Origin: an uncultured Veillonella sp.
GTDB taxonomy: Bacteria > Bacillota > Negativicutes > Veillonellales > Veillonellaceae
DNA length: 19,400 nucleotides
Assembly: GCF_905209685.1 (NCBI RefSeq)
Contig: NZ_CAJLUB010000021.1
Span: 1-19,400, forward strand
Direction of reading: 5' to 3'
Part shown: positions 14,989 through 19,400 of the stretch, piece by piece
Position numbering within the stretch: the stretch's first letter is position 1
Layout of the letters: each line of letters begins with the position of its first letter
The notes under the pieces: model-generated
The model's input: only the letters and a program-made list of their open reading frames with translations
Database searches by the model: none
Told to the model about the DNA's origin: nothing
Made by a program: the position numbers and the translations under genes

Positions 14989-16077
14989 TTACAATTTTCC
15001 AGTAATTGATTCAAATATTTCTGAAGGCCATGTTTTTCTTTGACACGCTTCTTTTATATCATCAAAACTATTAGACTTATAATTTATTAGTCTCTCTAAG
15101 TCAATAATTTTATTATTTATCATTTTTATAATAGTAGAATTTAAAGCCCTAATGAAAAGATTTACACAATGTGCAGCAGAATCATCTAAATCAACATAAC
15201 TCATACTTTGTTGTATATCACGATGAAATTCTGAGATAACCTCTGATAAACCTTTATGACAATAAACAGTTTTATATTTATCTCCAAATAAACCACTACC
15301 AACATATTGTTCAAAATCATCATAGTCTATATAGGACTTATATGAGCTTAAACTACTATACGATCCAGATTTAAATTCTGCCCAGACCCCTGAACAAGTA
15401 CTTCTATTTTCAAATTCACTTAAACTTTTATAATCGCTTTTTATCATATCATCATCAAAATCAATTGATAACTTACCAAAATTAGGTGGTATAAGATTTT
15501 GTTTATAGTAGGAGTTAATATCTCCTGAATACTGATCAAAAATATTCTCAATTTTTTTTAATAGATTATCAATCATACTATTTTTTGATAAGTCATAAAA
15601 AGGGTAAATTTTATCCATTTTATATTGAACAAATAATTCAACTAATATCTTTCTATATTGACTATAAACATATCTATCAAACTCTTCTAATCCAGCATTT
15701 TGTGCTTTGCTATGACTGCTATATACATAATCAGAACCATAATAATTTGGTGTAATAGGGTGTTCTAATTTATATTTATCACGTTCATATTTAAACTCTG
15801 AAAAACTCCTATATTTTACTAAGCACTCTAACAAGTCTTTTCTCAAATCTTTAAAAACTTTATCAATATTAGTTCTCTTACTATTTTCTAGTAAAAGAAT
15901 AGCATTTACAGGACATAATAATATTAATTCCTCAATTAAAGCTATATGATCATCTGTTATTAATTTACTTTTATATGTACATGCCTTACCATCATCTCCA
16001 TCATAAAAATATTCTGTACATGACAAACAGGCTCCACAAGCTACACACTTATCTTTGTCAACACTAACACTTCTCAT
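14989..16077 (-). CDS. Ferredoxin-domain fusion protein of unknown function, third gene of the cassette
   Basis: Residues 1-65 look like a single-cluster [4Fe-4S] ferredoxin: C11-x2-C14-G-x-C17 and, after an acidic loop with Y-D-G-D-D-G, a distant C55-P. This 3+1 spacing fits the small Bacillus-type ferredoxins; C20 is an extra cysteine. The remaining 300 residues are not recognised. They are soluble, rich in Tyr, Ser, Asp and Lys, apparently mostly helical, and contain further scattered Cys and His residues. There is no signal peptide. The ATG at 16077 overlaps the stop of the preceding gene (TAATG) with AGGGA upstream, so it is translationally coupled. DNA is very AT-rich compared with the flanking genes. 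An electron-transfer or redox-sensing role within the cassette is inference. Confidence 0.85.
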   Translation of the reverse strand: MRSVSVDKDKCVACGACLSCTEYFYDGDDGKACTYKSKLITDDHIALIEELILLCPVNAILLLENSKRTNIDKVFKDLRKDLLECLVKYRSFSEFKYERDKYKLEHPITPNYYGSDYVYSSHSKAQNAGLEEFDRYVYSQYRKILVELFVQYKMDKIYPFYDLSKNSMIDNLLKKIENIFDQYSGDINSYYKQNLIPPNFGKLSIDFDDDMIKSDYKSLSEFENRSTCSGVWAEFKSGSYSSLSSYKSYIDYDDFEQYVGSGLFGDKYKTVYCHKGLSEVISEFHRDIQQSMSYVDLDDSAAHCVNLFIRALNSTIIKMINNKIIDLERLINYKSNSFDDIKEACQRKTWPSEIFESITGKL

Positions 16078-16886
16078 TATATTCCCTCGTTAAGTCTCAT
16101 ATAAAAATTCTTTGCAAAGCAATAACATTCCTTAAGCTGATTATTTATAATACCTTCATCATCTAATACGGGACTATCAATAATATCTTTTATTGCTTTT
16201 GCAATATTTATTGTATTTTTTAGAATTTCTCTATCCTCTTCAGAGTAGTTATATTTATTAAATCCTCGTTCATTAATCAAATCATTTGAATTCTTTATAG
16301 CCCTTAGTAAAATAACGTTCAATGCACCTAAAAGATCAGATACTTTATTAGCCTCTTGTATAATATGTTCAGTCATGGTGCAAATATTTTCTGCGTTATT
16401 AGCATAGGATTCAGCTATCCGTAAATGTTTACCAGCTATCGTCATATTCCTTTTAGAATCATCTACCATCAGCCCTGGCAAACCACCTTTTAAAAGACTT
16501 ACTAAAGCTTCTTTACCTGTAAATGGCTTTATAACGATATTATGATCGATCATAAGATTCCCATATTTTTCTTTAGGAAATGTTATTTCCATTTTAGAGT
16601 TTTCGATTGAATTATCATCTAATTCTATCTTTATAATTTTATTAAATACATCAATAAAAGGTTTTAATGAATATTGTGTAATAGATACTTTTCTAGTTAA
16701 TAATTTAGCTAATGCTTTATCATGATTTTCTAAAGCATTTTCGATTTTAACTTTACTCATATGCTGCAAACTATATGCCTTTCTTAGACGGTTTACAGCT
16801 TTTTCATCCAACTCTATACTTTTATCAATATTTTTACAAGCAACTCCTAATGCAACGGCAACTGCAGGTGCTAAAATAAACAACAT
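16077..16886 (-). CDS. Membrane-tethered helical protein of unknown function, second gene of the cassette
   Basis: I do not recognise this 269-residue protein with certainty. It starts with a short hydrophobic stretch (about 2-16, L-F-I-L-A-P-A-V-A-V-A-L-G-V-A) lacking positive charges before it and having K18 and K22 after it. By the positive-inside rule this suggests an N-out, C-in anchor. There is no proper lipobox although C17 follows G-V-A. Residues about 18-95 and 150-265 are predicted by eye to be long amphipathic helices, possibly coiled coil. A Gly-rich turn (G-G-L-P-G-L-M at about 144-150) lies between. The ATG at 16886 follows GGGAG six to seven bases upstream, 12 nt after the HNH gene. 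It could be a membrane scaffold or a partner of its neighbours. Confidence 0.82.
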   Translation of the reverse strand: MLFILAPAVAVALGVACKNIDKSIELDEKAVNRLRKAYSLQHMSKVKIENALENHDKALAKLLTRKVSITQYSLKPFIDVFNKIIKIELDDNSIENSKMEITFPKEKYGNLMIDHNIVIKPFTGKEALVSLLKGGLPGLMVDDSKRNMTIAGKHLRIAESYANNAENICTMTEHIIQEANKVSDLLGALNVILLRAIKNSNDLINERGFNKYNYSEEDREILKNTINIAKAIKDIIDSPVLDDEGIINNQLKECYCFAKNFYMRLNEGI

Positions 16887-16898
16887 AATAGTATCTCC

Positions 16899-18218
16899 CT
16901 AAATTTTTAAAACTTTATTATTATCAAAGAAAAATTCATCAAATATATCCAAGTTTTCAAATAAAATCTCTTTATCAAAATACGTTAAAATCTGATTTAA
17001 GCTATTTGTTACACCATTAATATCATTAGATTTTATACTTTGACATAAATTATAATATCCTTTTAATACAAATGAGTTATATGAATGATTTTTCTTTTGA
17101 ATATACTCATTAATAATGGTTCGATCAGATTGAATTTTATTATTAAAATCTTCAAGAAGCTTATCATATCGTTTCATTTGTTGCTTTGAAAGCTTTAGCT
17201 CTGTTTGCCATTCGTTTATCCATGAACTTACCTTGACTTGAATTTTAGATACAATTGAAGTAGTTATAAGTGCTGCCAAAGGCCCACCTACAGCATATGC
17301 AATAGAATATATTGGAGCTTTAATTAGATTAAATATTAAACTATTAATACATTGGTAACCATCAATATCAGCATTTATATATTTAATAATACTAATTGCA
17401 GAATTAATGGTTGTTGTAAATGTTTGTAATCTAAAATAATCAGATGCATTATTAATACCTTTGTTCTCTAAAGCTTTACCGATTTCAACTAGCATTTCAT
17501 CTATTACAGCAGATCCAATCATGATACCTGTTTCTTTAACAATTTCTTTAGCAGCTTCAGTTTTAGATAACTCACCATTATAACTACGATAAAGTATTTC
17601 TACCGAACTTATAGCTGTACTATAAAGCATTAGTTCAGTTACTTCAGATTGTTGATTATCATCTGACTTAACACTATTATTTTTTCTTATTAAAGATTTG
17701 CTTTTAGATTTATTATTAATAAACTTATTTATTTGAGATTTTTCAATTAAAATATTCTGTGATTCACTTACCTTTTTGCTTATTATCTTTTGTATTGCTG
17801 CAGAATTAATATCAATTTCAGCATAAGTTTGATGTAATAACATACTTGTTGCTGTAGTAATATCCATTTCTGGATGATCAATATTGTCAACTATATATTG
17901 AAAATTTGATTTAGCACCCTTTGCTTTATTAAGCCGCTCACTAGTAGCTACTAAATTACTATCTCTTACAATAATCTCCTTTAAATCAGATTTATCAAGA
18001 TAATTACCATATCTAGATAAAATCGAATCAATAGGCACTACATGATCTATATTTATTTTAGTTTTTGAAGAGTACCTATTATTGATATATACGCGTTTTC
18101 TAGTATAACCATCAGCAGTGCTTAATTTCCCCTCTAAAACTCTAGCTCTATAACTAAATTTATTTGTATTTCTTTTTCCAATATCATCAACTTCATAACG
18201 TAAAAATCGTTTTCCCAT
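16899..18218 (-). CDS. HNH nuclease-motif protein with a hydrophobic helical C-terminal part, first gene of the cassette
   Basis: This 439-residue protein has an HNH (His-Me finger) pattern in residues 56-105: I-D-H-V-V-P-I-D (D58, H59), S-N-L-V-A-T at 87-92 and R-L-N-K-A-K-G (N97), the same order as in Cas9 and McrA-type HNH domains (metal Asp, catalytic His, distal Asn). It is preceded by a D-G-Y-T-R-K-R-V-Y-I strand region. Residues about 190-330 are helical, with hydrophobic, Gly-containing stretches (A-V-G-G-P-L-A-A-L-I near 309-318) that could touch a membrane or pack as a bundle. The rest is coiled, charged helix. I prefer ATG at 18218; GTG at 18239 would add seven residues and neither has a strong ribosome site. 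It is AT-rich, suggesting transfer. DNA or RNA as substrate is undetermined. Confidence 0.85.
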   Translation of the reverse strand: MGKRFLRYEVDDIGKRNTNKFSYRARVLEGKLSTADGYTRKRVYINNRYSSKTKINIDHVVPIDSILSRYGNYLDKSDLKEIIVRDSNLVATSERLNKAKGAKSNFQYIVDNIDHPEMDITTATSMLLHQTYAEIDINSAAIQKIISKKVSESQNILIEKSQINKFINNKSKSKSLIRKNNSVKSDDNQQSEVTELMLYSTAISSVEILYRSYNGELSKTEAAKEIVKETGIMIGSAVIDEMLVEIGKALENKGINNASDYFRLQTFTTTINSAISIIKYINADIDGYQCINSLIFNLIKAPIYSIAYAVGGPLAALITTSIVSKIQVKVSSWINEWQTELKLSKQQMKRYDKLLEDFNNKIQSDRTIINEYIQKKNHSYNSFVLKGYYNLCQSIKSNDINGVTNSLNQILTYFDKEILFENLDIFDEFFFDNNKVLKI

Positions 18219-18251
18219 ATAAAATGTACACCCAAACACACTTTCTAATTC

Positions 18252-18286
18252 ATAATTTATTCATGAATACTACATGAATAAATTAT
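18252..18286. promoter_or_regulatory. 14-bp perfect dyad covering the cassette's -10 and start site (operator candidate)
   Basis: ATAATTTATTCATG (18252-18265) and its perfect complement (18273-18286) are separated by AATACTA. On the plus strand CATGAATA also occurs twice as a direct repeat, 11 bp apart (18262 and 18273). The right arm overlaps the -10 hexamer and the likely start near 18275. This is the classic place for a repressor. No T run follows, so it is not a terminator. A 5' mRNA hairpin is an alternative. No regulator gene lies in the window. Confidence 0.65.
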
Positions 18287-18310
18287 ATGATTTAAATGTT
18301 TTAATGTCAA
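18282..18310 (-). promoter_or_regulatory. Consensus promoter of the three-gene cassette
   Basis: On the minus strand TTGACA (18310-18305), a 17-bp spacer and TATAAT (18287-18282) match the vegetative consensus at all twelve positions. It is the strongest-looking promoter in the window. Transcription should start near 18275, about 57 nt before the preferred HNH-gene ATG. Confidence 0.8.
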
Positions 18311-18350
18311 TGTATGCTTTAAGTTAATGTACTAATTATTTCTCATACAT

Positions 18351-18383
18351 AAAAAAGCCGCCCAACGTAAGTTGAGCGGCTTT
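18351..18383 (-). terminator. Intrinsic terminator of the pnp-dut transcript
   Basis: AAAGCCGC-C-CAAC (18354-18366) pairs with GTTG-A-GCGGCTTT (18371-18383), with one mismatch and a GTAA loop. On the minus strand six T follow. It lies 29 nt after dut and separates it from the cassette promoter. Confidence 0.9.
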
Positions 18384-18411
18384 CACCATTCTATTCAGAA
18401 TTGTATGTAGT

Positions 18412-18861
18412 TTACATAGCACCAGTGCTACCGATACCACCTGTACGAATGCCTGTAGCATCGTCATCGTTAGTGATAAGGTATTTAGAGAAAATACCTT
18501 GGGCAACACGTTCGCCTTTTTCAAGAGTAACGGTTTCGTTGCCAAAGTTTAGGAGGGCAATCATGATATGACCTTCGTTGTCCTCATTATTATAGTAATC
18601 ACTGTCGATGATGCCAGTGCTATTTACAAGTGCTAAATGGCGTTTAATAGCCATGCTAGAACGAATGTGGATAGCAAGGTATTCATCATATGCCATGAAA
18701 GCTTTGATACCTGTTGGCACTAATACGACTTGGCCTGGTTCTAATGTAACAGCTTCAGCGCATTCAATATCATAACCTGCGCTTTCTGTTGTTTTACGGG
18801 TTGGTAAATTGATATCTTGTTCTTCAAAAGCAGAAACTACTTCAAAGCCACGAATATCCAT
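18412..18861 (-). CDS. dut: dUTP diphosphatase
   Basis: Dut hydrolyses dUTP to dUMP and pyrophosphate, keeping uracil out of DNA and feeding thymidylate synthesis. The 149-residue protein shows all five motifs of the trimeric family: A-G-Y-D-I-E-C-A-E (28-36), R-S-S-M-A (67-71), I-I-D-S-D-Y-Y (84-90), G-E-R-V-A-Q-G-I-F (116-124) and R-T-G-G-I-G-S-T-G (139-147). Motif 3 has an acidic N-N-E-D-N-E insertion after the Tyr that should lie beside the active site. The ATG at 18861 has AGAGGTG upstream; the gene lies 10 nt after pnp and is probably its operon partner. Confidence 0.96.
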   Translation of the reverse strand: MDIRGFEVVSAFEEQDINLPTRKTTESAGYDIECAEAVTLEPGQVVLVPTGIKAFMAYDEYLAIHIRSSMAIKRHLALVNSTGIIDSDYYNNEDNEGHIMIALLNFGNETVTLEKGERVAQGIFSKYLITNDDDATGIRTGGIGSTGAM

Positions 18862-18871
18862 GTAACACCTC

Positions 18872-19400
18872 TTATTTTAAACAATCCTTACGGGATAAGT
18901 TGATACGGCCTTGTTTATCAATTTCGATAACTTTTACCATAATCTCATCGCCTACATTTACTACATCTTCTACATTTTCAACGCGTTCTTTTGCAAGTTT
19001 GGAAATGTGTACAAGACCTTCTTTACCTGGTAGTACTTCTACGAAAGCACCAAATGCCATCAAACGAGTTACTTTACCAAGGTATACTTCCCCTACTTCA
19101 ACCTCTTTAGTAAGGTTTTCAATAATTTGTTGAGCTTTAGCAGCACCTTCTTGGTCTACAGAAGCAATGAACACTGTACCATCATCTTCGATATCAATTT
19201 TTGCACCTGTCTCATCGATGATACCACGAATTACTTTACCGCCAGAACCGATTACATCGCGAATCTTATCTGGATCAATTTTCATTGTAATAATACGTGG
19301 AGCGTATTGGGACATTTGTTTACGAGGTTCAGCAATGGTATCTAACATAATGCCCATGATGTGCATGCGACCTTTATGAGCTTGTTCCAATGCTTCGTGA
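18872..19400 (-). CDS. pnp: Polyribonucleotide nucleotidyltransferase, C-terminal part (truncated by the window)
   Basis: PNPase degrades RNA 3' to 5' by phosphorolysis. The frame is open to the window edge; the gene continues beyond 19400. The visible 176 residues hold the end of the second RNase PH domain ([10 protein letters not shown]), the KH domain with the G-S-G-G loop ([10 protein letters not shown]), and the S1 domain ([12 protein letters not shown] onward). The TTG at 19390 is an internal codon, not the start. The protein ends soon after the S1 domain. Confidence 0.97.
   Translation of the reverse strand, partial: HEALEQAHKGRMHIMGIMLDTIAEPRKQMSQYAPRIITMKIDPDKIRDVIGSGGKVIRGIIDETGAKIDIEDDGTVFIASVDQEGAAKAQQIIENLTKEVEVGEVYLGKVTRLMAFGAFVEVLPGKEGLVHISKLAKERVENVEDVVNVGDEIMVKVIEIDKQGRINLSRKDCLK

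Noticed and set aside
14942..15005. Short plus-strand frame of about 20 residues starting M-E-I-K-M-K-K-L and hydrophobic, resembling a small type I toxin peptide
   Set aside because: It overlaps the end of the ferredoxin-fusion gene, has only a weak ribosome site, no clear promoter and no antisense RNA signature; chance open frames of this length are common in AT-rich DNA.
16899..18239. HNH gene as a type II restriction enzyme, homing endonuclease or CRISPR effector
   Set aside because: No methyltransferase, intron or intein structure, CRISPR repeats or RuvC motifs are visible in or near it.
14989..18239. Cassette as a simple toxin-antitoxin pair or prophage remnant
   Set aside because: Three genes of 269-446 residues with a ferredoxin fusion do not fit a standard toxin-antitoxin pair, and no phage structural, integrase or transposase gene is present.
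18252..18286. Reading the cassette dyad as a LexA box, a terminator or a recombination (dif/att) site
   Set aside because: It lacks the CGAAC-type LexA half site, no T run follows, and no integrase or second copy is visible; overlap with the promoter makes an operator the simpler reading.
18336..18545. Minus-strand frame overlapping the dut 3' end and its terminator
   Set aside because: It runs through the terminator hairpin and lies in another frame of dut; no independent start signal.

Overview
The window is a low-GC bacterial chromosome segment. It is dominated by Firmicutes-type housekeeping genes, nearly all on the minus strand. The rimP-nusA-ylxR-ylxQ-infB-rbfA order, the polA-coaE-lytic transglycosylase cluster and the protein sequences best fit the Negativicutes, probably Veillonella or a close relative. 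That assignment is recognition from memory, not a database result.

Layout, in window coordinates. (1) 1-5017, minus: the translation/transcription-factor operon, read right to left as rimP, nusA, ylxR (rnpM), ylxQ, infB, rbfA and the first codons of another gene, probably a DHH phosphoesterase. A promoter at about 5148-5176 and a leader hairpin precede rimP. (2) 5282-9942, minus: polA, coaE, a membrane-anchored lytic transglycosylase and a conserved-looking protein of unknown function. (3) 10215-12824, plus: rpsT, started by UUG behind a near-perfect Shine-Dalgarno, then a 734-residue protein that fuses a polynucleotide kinase, a calcineurin-type phosphatase and a T4 Rnl1-type RNA ligase. This is in effect a complete RNA-break repair pathway in one chain. 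(4) 13064-14791, minus: nudF-like ADP-ribose pyrophosphatase followed by deoB. (5) 14989-18239, minus: a compact, very AT-rich three-gene cassette. (6) 18412-19400, minus: the C-terminal part of pnp followed by dut.

The best candidate for an undescribed system is the cassette at 14989-18239. Its first gene encodes a protein with a Cas9/McrA-like HNH nuclease motif and a hydrophobic helical C-terminal part. The second encodes an N-terminally membrane-anchored helical protein. The third encodes a protein starting with a single-cluster [4Fe-4S] ferredoxin domain fused to about 300 residues I do not recognise. The genes are tightly coupled (12 nt gap, then a TAATG overlap). They sit behind a promoter with perfect consensus hexamers (TTGACA, 17 bp, TATAAT), and a 14-bp perfect dyad covers the -10 element and start site. 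The dut terminator lies upstream and a strong intrinsic terminator lies downstream, so the cassette is an independent, probably repressed, probably acquired unit between dut and nudF. A defence or conflict role is an inference only.

The second candidate is the kinase-phosphatase-Rnl1 fusion at 10620-12824. It has every catalytic motif visible and no Hen1 or other RNA-repair gene beside it.
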